From positions 1 through 64,000 of the forward strand of contig CAJTGD010000011.1 of NCBI GenBank assembly GCA_910575475.1: a DNA stretch of 64,000 bases, read 5' to 3'. The position numbers and the translations under genes are program-made. The notes below the pieces were generated by a model. That model searched no databases. It saw only the letters and a program-made list of their open reading frames with translations, and was not told the origin of the DNA. Shown here piece by piece: positions 1-8,495 of the stretch. Every line of letters starts with the position of its first letter. Within the stretch, counting starts at the first letter, position 1. The DNA is from Lachnospiraceae bacterium. Its GTDB lineage: Bacteria > Bacillota > Clostridia > Lachnospirales > Lachnospiraceae.

Positions 1-39
1 TTTAGTATCTCAATTTTTCTTTTTTCTAAACTTGAGGTT

Positions 40-88
40 ATGGGGTTGACCTAAAGGTTTCGCCTAAAGGCGAGGGTTTTAACCCCAT
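40..88. repeat. Nested inverted repeat
   Basis: Outer arms ATGGGGTT (40-47) and AACCCCAT (81-88) enclose a second hairpin, TCGCC-TAAA-GGCGA (60-73), and a direct repeat CCTAAAGG at 50-57 and 63-70. It lies upstream of the lipoprotein gene and may be the terminator of a gene left of the window or a structured leader; there is no clear T-run. Confidence 0.5.
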
Positions 89-159
89 TATACAGACAAT
101 AAAATCAGCAAACATTGTATCATATATGCCGTTTCCAATACGGCGGAAAGGAGGCTCAT

Positions 160-753
160 ATGTTTAACTTAAGAAGGCATAAGAATACCAGGCTCATTCA
201 GGAAAAGGGAAACTCTGTAAACTTGCTTCGGCATATCCTTCCGGTCATTCTGATCCTTGTGATTGCTGTCTTGGCAGCCGGCTGCGGGCAGAAGGACAGC
301 GGCCCCAAGCAGCGGTCGCAGGCAGCTCTGGAGCTTCTTCTCTCCTGCACCATGGAGCAGGCGGAAGATTTTGACGCGGCGATGTCCACAGCATTTGCAG
401 AACCAACGGAAAGCAGCGGTATTGGGCTGACAGCCGGCAATGATGGCGAACTGATGGAATACTTCGCAAAGCGGTTTGACGGATCCATGACAGATGCATG
501 TATCGAAGACCTGACAATGAGCCGCATGATTTACCGCAGTGCTGCATTGGCTAAAGATTCCAGTTCTGATATTGATGCGGGTAACATAGAACTTACAAAA
601 TGCTCTGAGAAAGAGGAATGCTATGATTTTTCCGCGGAGCTCAAAACCTCTGCGGGGAATCCTGCCGCAAAAGCATCCGGAACCGTATGGATGGAAAAGG
701 ACGGCACAGAGTGGAAGGCGTCTCACATCACTCTGACGTTGGATGAAATGTAG
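160..753 (+). CDS. Small lipoprotein of unknown function
   Basis: This encodes about 197 residues. The ATG at 160 is chosen because GGAAAGGAGG ends six bases before it; an in-frame start at 115 has no such site. A hydrophobic segment (residues 27-40) ends in the lipobox LAAGC, so Cys42 should be lipidated and the protein anchored on the outer face of the membrane. The remainder (a Lys/Ser/Gln stretch, then a folded-looking domain with several acidic patches) shows no motif I can name. It resembles the many small lipoproteins with an NTF2-like or DUF4878-like fold, but that is only an impression. A hairpin follows the stop, and the next gene is a separate acetyltransferase on the same strand. 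Confidence 0.7.
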   Translation: MFNLRRHKNTRLIQEKGNSVNLLRHILPVILILVIAVLAAGCGQKDSGPKQRSQAALELLLSCTMEQAEDFDAAMSTAFAEPTESSGIGLTAGNDGELMEYFAKRFDGSMTDACIEDLTMSRMIYRSAALAKDSSSDIDAGNIELTKCSEKEECYDFSAELKTSAGNPAAKASGTVWMEKDGTEWKASHITLTLDEM

Positions 754-768
754 ATTTGAATCGGCATT

Positions 769-799
769 GCAGTGAGCACCCGGTCAGGGTGTTCACTGC
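769..799 (+). other. Hairpin after the lipoprotein gene
   Basis: Thirteen-base arms (769-781 and 787-799) pair with one G-U and a five-base loop. The hairpin lies 15 bases after the stop codon. No T-run follows, so it could stabilise the 3' end or be a weak terminator. Confidence 0.45.
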
Positions 800-868
800 A
801 GCAGTAACAAAAACCGTCAGCTGTTCTGTGGTGAACCCGAATAGATACTATAACCAAAAGGATATTTT

Positions 869-1348
869 ATGATTACAATACGAAATGTACAGATAACAGA
901 TTATGAAATGGCGAGTGTATTAGAAGATGCCGTTTTCAAGCTGCATCAGGAGGCCAGACCGGACTATTTTGTTTCACAGGCACATTACTCAAAGGAAGAG
1001 TTTGAAGAACTGTTGGCACGTCCTGTTCCTATCTCTCTTGCCGCTGTCTGCGGGGAACGGATTGTCGGGATTTGCTTTGGAGAGATCACGGAAATTTCTG
1101 AAAACACATTCCGCAAAGGGCGAAAAATCGCTGTGATCGAAGATCTGTTTACTCTGCCGGAATACAGGGGACGCGGGATTGCTTCCCGTCTGATCGAAAA
1201 GGCACGTGAACAGGCAAAGGCAGAGCAGGCCGACGCACTGGAGCTCAGTGTCTGGAGCTTTAATGCCAGTGCAATGCGGCTCTACGAAAAGCTTGGTATG
1301 AAGGTGCAGTATTATCGGATGGAAGAGCGGCTGAATGATGAACAGTAA
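869..1348 (+). CDS. GNAT family N-acetyltransferase
   Basis: The 159-residue product is a single GNAT domain of normal length. It should transfer an acetyl group from acetyl-CoA to an amine; the acceptor cannot be read from sequence. Motif A is visible as IEDLFTLPEYRGRGIASRL (about residues 90-108), with the R-G-x-G-x-A type pyrophosphate-binding loop RGRGIA, and motif B as NASAMRLYEKLGM, the usual C-terminal strand-helix. ATG at 869 follows AAAAGGAT. It stands alone between two hairpin-bounded genes and is probably monocistronic. Cytoplasmic enzyme. Family assignment is secure, substrate unknown. Confidence 0.88.
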   Translation: MITIRNVQITDYEMASVLEDAVFKLHQEARPDYFVSQAHYSKEEFEELLARPVPISLAAVCGERIVGICFGEITEISENTFRKGRKIAVIEDLFTLPEYRGRGIASRLIEKAREQAKAEQADALELSVWSFNASAMRLYEKLGMKVQYYRMEERLNDEQ

Positions 1349-1456
1349 AATGGAATCTGCCCGGCTCCGGGCGGATAGTCTTCACATCAAACGGTTCTGT
1401 GGTCTGCCGTTTTGAATAGATGCGAAAGTTTATCTGAATGCCAAAGGAGAAGAGTT

Positions 1457-2697
1457 ATGAAAAAATTCATCCGTATATTATTATGCACAGTACTTTTATC
1501 CGGAACCATGCTCCTGTCACAGGGCTGCGGAGCTCGCGGGGAGCATGAAGCCGCACCAGATGGCACCCAGGAGACTGCCTCCCGGCAAGGTAAACTGGAT
1601 TCTGACACGTCAAACGGCGGTGCGGAGGATTCTGATACGTCAAACGGCGGTGCGGAGGATTCTGATACGACAAATGATGAAAACTCTGATGCTGCCTCAA
1701 CGAACCATGTTGCGGACGACACTGTGGACGCTTCCGTCGGCCATACATCCGGCGGGACGTCAGCGGAAGAAGCCAAATCCCCCGGTCTGGCCTGCCCTTC
1801 TGTAAACGGCACGCTCCATGTCGATGGAACACAGCTTGTGGACAAAAACGGCCATCCGGTGCAGCTGCGAGGAATCAGTACCCACGGCCTTGCCTGGTTT
1901 CCGGATTATGTGAATGAGGACTGCTTCCGGCAGCTTCATGAGGAATGGCAGGCAAATGTGATCCGCCTTGCCATGTATACTGCCGAGTACGGCGGCTATT
2001 GCACGGGCGGCGACCGGGAAGCCCTGAAAAAATTGATCCATGACGGAGTATCCTTTGCCGAGCGGCAGGACATGTATGCGGTCATCGACTGGCACATCCT
2101 GTCCGACTCCAACCCGAATACATACCTGGAGGACGCGAAAGCATTTTTCGGGGAAATGGCTGGAAAATATGCAGAATCGGACCATGTCCTGTATGAGATC
2201 TGCAACGAGCCGAACGGCAGCACCTCCTGGGGAGAGATCAAAGCGTATGCCGAGCAGGTGATTCCTGTCATCCGTTCTCATGACGAAGATGCAGTGATCC
2301 TGGTCGGAACTCCGAACTGGTCACAGTATGTAGACCAGGCTGCGTCAGATCCCATAGCAAGCTATGAAAATATCATGTATACGCTTCACTTTTATGCCGC
2401 AACCCACACCGACGACCTGCGCGGGAAGCTGATCGGAGCCGTAGAAAGCGGGCTTCCGGTCTTTGTATCGGAGTATGGAATCTGTGATGCAAGCGGAAAC
2501 GGCGCCATTGACACAGCGCAGGCAGACCTGTGGGTAGAAACTTTAGATAAGTACGGGATAAGTTATATTGCATGGAATCTTTCTAATAGGAGGAAACCTC
2601 GGCGATGCTGAAAAGCGGCTGCGGGAAAACCAGCGGGTTTACCCAGGAGGATCTCAGCGAATCCGGGAAATGGGTGTATGAAATGCTGAGAAAATAA
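1457..2697 (+). pseudogene. GH5 endoglucanase-like lipoprotein, frameshifted near its 3' end
   Basis: The start at 1457 follows AAAGGAGAAGAG. Residues 1-24 form a lipoprotein signal (LSQGC, Cys24), followed by a Ser/Thr/Asp linker that includes a threefold repeat of SDTSNGGAED type (about nt 1597-1670). The catalytic domain is close to bacterial GH5 subfamily 2 cellulases: HGLAWF near its start, the acid/base Glu251 in CNEPNG and the nucleophile Glu339 in SEYG. The frame runs to AWNLSN and then into an unrelated tail ending at 2611. One missing base near 2589-2592 explains this: in the next frame the expected sequence EETSAMLKSGCGKT continues to SGKWVYEMLRK and a TAA at 2695-2697. Both catalytic residues precede the shift, so a C-terminally altered enzyme is possible, but the last strand and helix of the barrel would be lost. 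A sequencing error cannot be excluded. Confidence 0.85.
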
Positions 2698-2700
2698 CTA

Positions 2701-2793
2701 AAAGGGGCTGTTGCGCCAGAGATCAAAAAATCTCGGACGCCGGTTATGAACAGCGGCGACAGCAGTGGCTGTCAGTTCATTTTCAGCCCCTTT
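2701..2793. other. Multi-stem structured element, possibly a terminator
   Basis: Outer arms AAAGGGGCTG (2701-2710) and CAGCCCCTTT (2784-2793) are perfect complements. Inside are three more pairings: GAGAT/ATCTC (2719-2734), ATGAAC/GTTCAT (2746-2780) and GACAGC/GCTGTC (2758-2773). The whole folds into a closed multi-branch structure of 93 bases directly after the GH5 reading frame. It is more elaborate than a plain terminator and might be a small RNA or a palindromic mobile element. The stretch 2794-2931 shows no further gene. Confidence 0.5.
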
Positions 2794-2931
2794 GTCATAA
2801 TTACGCTCTCCGCATACGGTGGTCTCAAAATAAACCTATCCCGGCCCTGGCAGCCTGAATAGGTTTATCTTTGACTTATCAATTATTTTATACTCACGGC
2901 ACATTTCTCTGGCGCGCAGTATCACATATGT

Positions 2932-3966
2932 CTACACAAGCTGCTTCCCATACTGCTCCAGGTAGGCTGCTGCTGTTTCTAAGGACAGTCCAATTTTTTC
3001 CTGTAGCCTTTTCAGAATCGCCGCATCATCCAAACCAAACTCCTGACCCATTTCAATAATTTCTTCTGCTTTTCCTTCTGCTTTTCCCTCTGCTTTTCCT
3101 TCTGCTTTTCCTTCTGCTTTCCCTTCCGCTTTTCCTTCCGCTTTTCCTTCTGCTTTTCCTTCTGCTTTTCCGGCCTCTTTGCCTTTACGGATCAACTTTT
3201 CAGATAATGTCTCAATGACGGTACCGCCCATAATATTCACCAACCTTTCTTCGCTTTTATTTCCATTTGTTATGTGGGTAATAATGGTATTAACAAATCC
3301 CATGAGATCTATGATCTCGGCATCTGTTAATTCACCTTTTTTATGCAGCCGAATCATTTCGTTTCTGAAATATTCCAGGTCTTCTGCTGCATTCTCTATA
3401 TTTTTTTCAGAAGTAATATCCTTTTCATACCGCGCAATATAAAAAGGGATATAGGGAAACAATCTCTTTTCAACAATGCGTTCCCTTGTAAATTCCTCCA
3501 AAATTACATTTTCAGACTCATAATGCACTTCCTGTCCATCTGGGAATGTAAATGTAATCCTTGTTGTTTTCGGTGTTTTTTCTGTTCTTTTGATATAAAT
3601 GATCGAAAATCTCGGCATGGGAATGGTGGCCTGACCAATATCCCATTCTGCAAATTGCCTGGCAACAATAAATGCATACTCCGCAATTCTGATTGCCATG
3701 GAACCGTCATCATAGCTCTGGCACTCCAAAAGATAGACTTCTTTTTCAATCTTAATTACAAAATCTGAAATCTGTTCTTCAATATCTTTACTTCCATCTG
3801 TAGTCCCGTTTTCGGTCAAATACCCCTCCGACGGTAAAATTTCTACCTTTGCATCCATGGAGTAATTCTTTCCAAACGTGTCATTAATTACAGAAATGAA
3901 TAATCTTTTATGTTTCATCTTCATTGTCTTAAACACGTTATCGTAATCCGGTGTCTTTTTCTGCAT
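2932..3966 (-). CDS. Rpn-like PD-(D/E)XK nuclease/putative transposase
   Basis: The 344-residue product belongs to the Rpn/transposase_31-like family of PD-(D/E)XK nucleases, widespread in Lachnospiraceae. The start MQKKTPDYDNVFKTMK is typical. The nuclease core is seen as SDFVIKI followed by the E-x-Q motif in YLLECQSYDDG, with the strictly kept RIAEYAFIVAR helix after it. In E. coli, Rpn proteins are DNA endonucleases that promote recombination; the clostridial members often act as or resemble phage-defence or recombination factors, so the role here is inferred. The C-terminal third contains nine consecutive GKAE units before a final helical segment (LSLETAAAYLEQYGK). It stands alone, with its stop 140 bases from the preceding structured element. 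Confidence 0.75.
   Translation of the reverse strand: MQKKTPDYDNVFKTMKMKHKRLFISVINDTFGKNYSMDAKVEILPSEGYLTENGTTDGSKDIEEQISDFVIKIEKEVYLLECQSYDDGSMAIRIAEYAFIVARQFAEWDIGQATIPMPRFSIIYIKRTEKTPKTTRITFTFPDGQEVHYESENVILEEFTRERIVEKRLFPYIPFYIARYEKDITSEKNIENAAEDLEYFRNEMIRLHKKGELTDAEIIDLMGFVNTIITHITNGNKSEERLVNIMGGTVIETLSEKLIRKGKEAGKAEGKAEGKAEGKAEGKAEGKAEGKAEGKAEGKAEEIIEMGQEFGLDDAAILKRLQEKIGLSLETAAAYLEQYGKQLV
3064..3175 (-). repeat. Twelve-base coding repeat (GKAE x 9)
   Basis: Within the Rpn-like gene a 12-base unit is repeated nine times with few third-position changes (TTCTGCTTTTCC and variants on the + strand). It encodes Gly-Lys-Ala-Glu units that should form a charged helix or linker. Unit number is likely to vary by slippage without shifting the frame. 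Confidence 0.9.
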
Positions 3967-4070
3967 ATTCTCTTTATCCTTTCACAACTTTGCCAGTTAA
4001 AAAGGTAAACTATCTTATCCCTATTATATCGTTAATTTCCTTTTCTGACAACCTAAAATCCAGTCGGCTG

Positions 4071-4367
4071 TCAGGGCTTCCGCAGCCGTTCCACCACACT
4101 TTCCTTCCTCCCGGACCGTACCGCCGTACCGGGCACCGAGGTATGGGTCACGTTGAATACGCTGTTCGACAGCACCACCGCAAGGGACAGGGAGCAGAGT
4201 ACGGGTACGGCCCCCATGGTCAGTGGGTCGTCCTCCGCCCCATCGGTAATATAGGCCCACTTCGCGTTGCTTTCGATCTCTTCTATCGAATATCCTCCGC
4301 CTATGATCACCTGTTCCAGCTTCTTCTGTATGGAAAGGGACTTGGGAAAATTTACGTCCATCCTCAC
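4071..4367 (-). pseudogene. Gene remnant in the 3967-4534 interval
   Basis: The 570 bases between the Rpn gene and the TOPRIM gene contain no convincing whole gene. On the minus strand a 98-codon frame (MRMDVNFPKSLSIQKK...) has protein-like composition, with a helix, an acidic stretch and one hydrophobic segment (AVPVLCSLSLAVVLS). Its upstream sequence is also protein-like but interrupted by stops, for example a TGA just before HDTIRQAG. I read this as the tail of a decayed membrane-protein gene. Family not recognised. Confidence 0.35.
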
Positions 4368-4534
4368 GGAACCTGCCTGACGGATGGTGTCATGTCATAC
4401 CATGATGGTAACTTCCAGATGCATGACCGGCGATTCCATATTTCGCTGTCCTTATTTTATCACAAGGTTCTTACCACAATCTTTCATAAGTCTAACAGTT
4501 GTGAAAGAATTTTATCGCAACTAAACAATTAAAA

Positions 4535-5242
4535 TCATTCTTTTTTCACAGTGAGAGGATTATTCCTATCAAACAACAGGTGCATATTAGAATGCCGGTT
4601 TAATGAATTCCTGCCTTTTTGAATATAATCCCAGGTTTTCTGATATGTTCCCGAAACTGCAATTTCAGGTTCCGAGATAAATGAAATAAAACGCTCCACT
4701 TGTCCTTCATATTTCTCTGCGAAATCATCGGACAGCGTTTCTTTTTCTTCATCTGAAAAATCTTTTAATTCCCCGTACAAGACATGTTCCAAATTACAGG
4801 AATTAAAATAAATTCTATATGGTATCCCATTGATTTTTCCGGTTTTTCTAAGCTTAAACAGGATCTCACCTTTCGATTGATTTCTTCTTATAACTGCCTC
4901 CACATTTTTTGTATCTATATGGTCGAGAAAGTACTGTATGCCCTCCACTTCTGCTTCTTTGACATCATCCTTAGATATATAACCCCCATCCATATCCGCA
5001 ATATGGATAACCCTGATAAAATCATCCAAACTGTACCTGTATTTTTGCCTTATGTTCTCGGCCAATTCGTTAATCTTTCTTATAATATAGTCAGCAGAAA
5101 CATAATCTTTTAAAGCAATATCCCCATGTACAACTACAAATTGAACTTCATTACCTGAAAAATATTCTTTCATAATAGTTCCCAGTGCTGCTTCGTCGCT
5201 TGAACCTTCCACTATGAATAAGATTACTTTCTTTTCACTCAT
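4535..5242 (-). CDS. TOPRIM-domain protein, partner of the AAA ATPase
   Basis: The product has about 235 residues. The ATG at 5242 gives the natural N-terminus MSEKKVILFIVEG and overlaps the ATPase stop codon by eight bases, so the two are translationally coupled. The N-terminal half looks like a TOPRIM fold: the conserved Glu12 in the loop VEGSSDE and the DxD pair Asp83/Asp85 in IADMDGG, the metal-binding residues of OLD and DnaG-type nucleases. The C-terminal third is not recognised. ATPase plus separate TOPRIM subunit is the layout of PARIS (AriA/AriB) and resembles a split OLD/Gabija nuclease. The expected role is a nuclease or effector held by the ATPase and released upon phage infection. 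Which named family it belongs to is not decided by sequence reading alone. Confidence 0.6.
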   Translation of the reverse strand: MSEKKVILFIVEGSSDEAALGTIMKEYFSGNEVQFVVVHGDIALKDYVSADYIIRKINELAENIRQKYRYSLDDFIRVIHIADMDGGYISKDDVKEAEVEGIQYFLDHIDTKNVEAVIRRNQSKGEILFKLRKTGKINGIPYRIYFNSCNLEHVLYGELKDFSDEEKETLSDDFAEKYEGQVERFISFISEPEIAVSGTYQKTWDYIQKGRNSLNRHSNMHLLFDRNNPLTVKKE

Positions 5243-6626
5243 ATTTTGCAGCTCTGCCCGCCTTTCTAAATGCCCTTGCAATTTTCAGGCTGTCCGTTTC
5301 TTCATAGATCACCTCATCCTGTCCGCCCAGCGTGATCCCTCTGATATATACATCCCTGAGATTATTTGAGGCTTTTATATTTTTCATATGAATATAACGT
5401 CTGTCCGGATTTGCCGTAGAAAACATGATGCTGTCCTTATCCAACATTTCCAAAGGCCGCAGATTATGTGATGTAAAAACCAATTGCCCTTTCGCGCTTT
5501 TTGGGAAAATATCGAGCAGTTCCCCTAACATATACTCAAAAACACCTGCATCCAGTTCATCAATTGCCAGACAGATAGAAGGATTTCCAAATGCCTGGAT
5601 CCATGCATTTAAAATGGAGATGATCTTAATGATCCCCTCTGACTCCATTCGAATCGGGATCGGAGGCATATTCTCACGGACAGAAACCAGTTCCACTCTG
5701 AATCCCTTTTCTCCATCATCTGTCAGCTGCTCACCATAATGATATATATCGATCTTCATTCCCGGAATGATCGTATATAAAACCATATTGATCTGGGCAA
5801 CAATGATATCCAAAATCTGCTTTCTTTCTTCACTGAGAACAACCGGTTCTGTCAAAGAAACTGCAAAATCTCCTTTAGCGCGTATTTCATCTTTCTCTAT
5901 TTTGAACGCCATAGGTAATAAAAAGTTTGCGGAAATCACACCGGAATGCGTATTCCGAATTACGAATAAATCTTTCAGCGCAAATAAAAACAGCGCCCTG
6001 ATCACGTTCGAATAATGCTGGAAATTATTTTTATATTCTTTACAAAAAATCTCCCTGCTGCTTTCGCCAAATATATAAGAGCAATTATCCTTTTCGGCAA
6101 TTTTTCTCGCCACAAGCAACTCCATCTTGTTTTCTTTCGACACCTCGGTAATTTCATCCAATCTTTTTTTGGGGGTAAATATCTGTTCCTTCTCTGCTCT
6201 TTGGTAATCCATAAATACTGTTTTATTTGTCCTGGAAGCATCTTTATTTATAGAACAACTCAATACTTCACGGACGATTTCTGCTCTTTTTGCGTTTTTC
6301 CGTATCTGGATTTTGTAACCGGCTTCATAGATTACATCCTCCATAAAAATGTGAAAATCCGCATGGATCTCTGCCTGTTCAGAATTCGAGTCGATATATT
6401 CTGATACTTGTTCATCAAGCGGGCTACCCGTCATAATTCTTTGTAAATAATATAATGTGTCAATGACCGCAGTCTTTCCAGAGCCGTTCTGGCCATAGAT
6501 TCCAAGTACCTCTGCCCGATTGGCAGAAAACTGTTTTCGATATGCATTTGACATAATAATCTGGCCATTTCTGACATTCTTAATATTCGAAATGGTTAAT
6601 GAAGCTAATCTTACAATGCTCCCCAT
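5235..6626 (-). CDS. AAA15/OLD-type ATPase of a putative defence pair
   Basis: This 463-residue ABC-like ATPase has the features of the AAA_15/AAA_21 group. Walker A GQNGSGKT is at residues 45-52, the signature region MESEGIIKI at about 328-335, Walker B LAIDELD at 353-359 (Glu357 catalytic) and the H-loop FTSHN with His387. The central region (60-320) would be the insertion and dimerisation domain of SMC-like ATPases. It is the first gene of a two-gene operon; the downstream TOPRIM gene overlaps by eight bases. The pair is cytoplasmic and, by analogy with AriA/AriB and OLD-like modules, probably senses phage and licenses the TOPRIM effector. No promoter is obvious in the AT-rich 6640-6730 region, although it is a plausible location. 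Confidence 0.75.
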   Translation of the reverse strand: MGSIVRLASLTISNIKNVRNGQIIMSNAYRKQFSANRAEVLGIYGQNGSGKTAVIDTLYYLQRIMTGSPLDEQVSEYIDSNSEQAEIHADFHIFMEDVIYEAGYKIQIRKNAKRAEIVREVLSCSINKDASRTNKTVFMDYQRAEKEQIFTPKKRLDEITEVSKENKMELLVARKIAEKDNCSYIFGESSREIFCKEYKNNFQHYSNVIRALFLFALKDLFVIRNTHSGVISANFLLPMAFKIEKDEIRAKGDFAVSLTEPVVLSEERKQILDIIVAQINMVLYTIIPGMKIDIYHYGEQLTDDGEKGFRVELVSVRENMPPIPIRMESEGIIKIISILNAWIQAFGNPSICLAIDELDAGVFEYMLGELLDIFPKSAKGQLVFTSHNLRPLEMLDKDSIMFSTANPDRRYIHMKNIKASNNLRDVYIRGITLGGQDEVIYEETDSLKIARAFRKAGRAAKYE

Positions 6627-6730
6627 ATGATCCGTTCACCTCCATCCAGTTTACTACACTTTAGCACAATCAGCAAATTTCTTCAATTATTTTTCTCGAT
6701 TTTATATTTTTTATTCCATTTAACAAAATA

Positions 6731-6753
6731 GGACAGAGTTTTTTACTCTGTCC
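6731..6753 (-). terminator. Terminator of the sigma/anti-sigma operon
   Basis: GGACAGAGT (6731-6739) and ACTCTGTCC (6745-6753) form a perfect nine-base stem with a T-rich loop. Read leftward, it follows the stop codon at 6839 and precedes an AT-rich run. Confidence 0.6.
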
Positions 6754-6838
6754 ATACCGCATTTGTCTGTCTCACAAAACTTTCTTATTGTCCGCTCCTA
6801 CAGTTGTCACGATCACTTTAAAAGCTCCTCTTACAAAC

Positions 6839-7441
6839 TTAATCAAAAGAATCCGGCTCCGGATATTTATGCGGGCTCATACCGTAACCCTTCTGATAAT
6901 TGATCGTCATATACTGTGTTTCCTCTCCGTGCGTGAGCTTTATATAACACACGCCGTCCTCAAACAGATCCGTAATTTCCATTTTCTGATCATAATAATA
7001 TACCCAGACCGTACCGTCATCCTTATATTCTACCTCGGGGGCATTCAAGGACTCATTCAGTTCTTCCAGAATTTCCTCCTCTGTCAGCGGGCGTTCCGTT
7101 CCGTCCGCTTCATACGCGATTCCGCCCCCTCCCCGCTCTCCCATTTCGCCGTTTTCCAGCGGGTATGAGATATGATATGACCCCTCTCCGTCATATTCAA
7201 ACGTTGCTGTCGTCTGGTCTCCTTGAATCCAGAGCTGGATCGTCCTCTGGATCCCTCCCACGTCTGCCGCATATGCAATGCCGCTCCCGCCGATCAATAC
7301 CGCACAAGCCGCGGCGGCTGCCGCCGCTGTTCTCATTTTTGCTTTTTTATTCATAATAGCCATCCTTTCTATCTCCTGGGATATCCTGTCGGAGGACTGC
7401 AATACCGAAAACGCCTGCTTATATTTTTCTTTATTCGTCAT
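6839..7441 (-). CDS. Membrane anti-sigma-like protein
   Basis: The start at 7441 (MTNKEKYKQAFSVL) is chosen because GGGAGGAG lies just upstream inside the end of the sigma gene, which it overlaps by 11 bases. The product has about 200 residues: a cytoplasmic N-terminus of about 35, a membrane segment (37-58, rich in Ala) and an extracytoplasmic domain. The N-terminal sequence YKQAFSVLQSSDRISQEIERM is typical of clostridial proteins encoded next to ECF sigma factors and presumed to hold them. The outer domain, rich in Gly, Glu and Tyr, is not recognised. By position it should inhibit the sigma factor encoded upstream and respond to an envelope signal. Confidence 0.65.
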   Translation of the reverse strand: MTNKEKYKQAFSVLQSSDRISQEIERMAIMNKKAKMRTAAAAAAACAVLIGGSGIAYAADVGGIQRTIQLWIQGDQTTATFEYDGEGSYHISYPLENGEMGERGGGGIAYEADGTERPLTEEEILEELNESLNAPEVEYKDDGTVWVYYYDQKMEITDLFEDGVCYIKLTHGEETQYMTINYQKGYGMSPHKYPEPDSFD

Positions 7442-7913
7442 CTTCCCACTCCTCCCGCAATGTTTCTTTGAGCATCCCACGCCCGCGCGACAGTCTCACC
7501 TTGACGTTGCTTTCTGTGATTCTCAGAATATCCGCGATCTCATGTAAGGTGTAATCCTCATAGTAAAACAAATGGATCACGATCCGGTATTTTTCCGGAA
7601 GCTTCATGACTGTTTCGAACAGTTCTTCCGATTCTGGAGTCTCAAAAGTCAATGTTTCTATATATTCCTCCAACGGCACCTTATTTCTTCTCCAAAATGT
7701 CCGGTTCGTATTTTTTGCTTTATTGATCGCCACACGGATCAGCCATGCACGGATGTGCTGCTCATTGTCAAATTCTTTCTTTAACAAATAGTACTGAATG
7801 AATGTATCCTGAACAACGTCCTCTGCGTCTGCCGCATTTCCGCAGATATTAAAGGCTGCCGCGTAAAGATTGTTCCGGTATTTTTCAAACAGCTCTTTTA
7901 CTGATGGTTTCAT
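7431..7913 (-). CDS. ECF-type sigma-70 family factor
   Basis: The start at 7913 (MKPSVKELFEKYRNNLYAAA) follows CGAAGGAG; the frame extends farther upstream without a good site. The 160-residue product has region 2 (residues 10-75, with DAEDVVQDTFIQYY and the promoter-melting helix) and region 4 (about 105-150, a helix-turn-helix TLHEIADILRITESNVKVRLSRGR) joined by a short linker, the standard ECF architecture. It should direct RNA polymerase to a small regulon that normally includes its own promoter. It is the first gene of a two-gene operon with the membrane protein that follows. Confidence 0.88.
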   Translation of the reverse strand: MKPSVKELFEKYRNNLYAAAFNICGNAADAEDVVQDTFIQYYLLKKEFDNEQHIRAWLIRVAINKAKNTNRTFWRRNKVPLEEYIETLTFETPESEELFETVMKLPEKYRIVIHLFYYEDYTLHEIADILRITESNVKVRLSRGRGMLKETLREEWEDDE

Positions 7914-8043
7914 GAGTACTCCTTCGATGTTGATATGGAAAACCTGCCGCCGGCCGGCTTTCCCGCATACGCTGGTATGAAAAGGCCCTTCACTAATAAT
8001 ACACCTCAAAAAATAAAAAGGTTACATAATAAGCAGAAAAATA

Positions 8044-8087
8044 TTGGCAATCATGTGTTTATAGTATATAGTGTGTATATGTAAACA
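8044..8087 (+). promoter_or_regulatory. Promoter and operator-like dyad of the GntR gene
   Basis: TTGGCA (8044-8049), 17 bases and TATAGT (8067-8072) form a promoter. The AT-rich dyad ATATAGTGTGTATAT, flanked by GTTTA and TAAAC, covers the -10 box, a position expected for autorepression by a YtrA-type regulator. Confidence 0.5.
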
Positions 8088-8116
8088 TCACATTAAAAGC
8101 GAAGGGAGAGTGAAAT

Positions 8117-8491
8117 GTGAAGATACTTATATCCAATACTTCCGACAGTCCTTTATACCAGCAGATCAAAGACCAGATCAAGGAAGCTATCTTGCAGGAA
8201 GAATTAGTTAAGGGTGATTCCCTTCCATCTATCCGTGCTTTTGCCAATGATCTGAAGGTCAGCGTTTTGACAATACGCAGGGTTTATAATGAACTGGAAG
8301 AAGAGGGTTTTATTGTGAGCCAGGTTGGTATCGGTACGTTTGTATCCACGAGCAATATCGAATTGCTGAGGGATTCGAAGCGTCGTCTTGTGGAAGAAAA
8401 AATGCAGGATATGCTGCAGACTGCAAAGTCTTTACATATCAGCAAAGAAGAATTGAATGCCATGATGGACATTTTGTATGAGGAGGCATAA
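8117..8491 (+). CDS. GntR family (YtrA-type) repressor
   Basis: The 124-residue product starts with GTG at 8117, preceded by GAAGGGAGAG. The N-terminal winged helix-turn-helix is complete: LYQQIKDQIKEAIL, then GDSLPSIRAFANDLKVSVLT and the wing VGIGTFVS. A short C-terminal helical region follows, as in the YtrA subfamily, which lacks a ligand domain and dimerises through these helices. YtrA-type regulators typically repress adjacent ABC transporters responding to cell-wall-active peptides. Here the adjacent transporter has collapsed, so the repressor may have lost its local target. The ATPase start lies four bases after its stop. Confidence 0.85.
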   Translation: MKILISNTSDSPLYQQIKDQIKEAILQEELVKGDSLPSIRAFANDLKVSVLTIRRVYNELEEEGFIVSQVGIGTFVSTSNIELLRDSKRRLVEEKMQDMLQTAKSLHISKEELNAMMDILYEEA

Positions 8492-8495
8492 GAGT

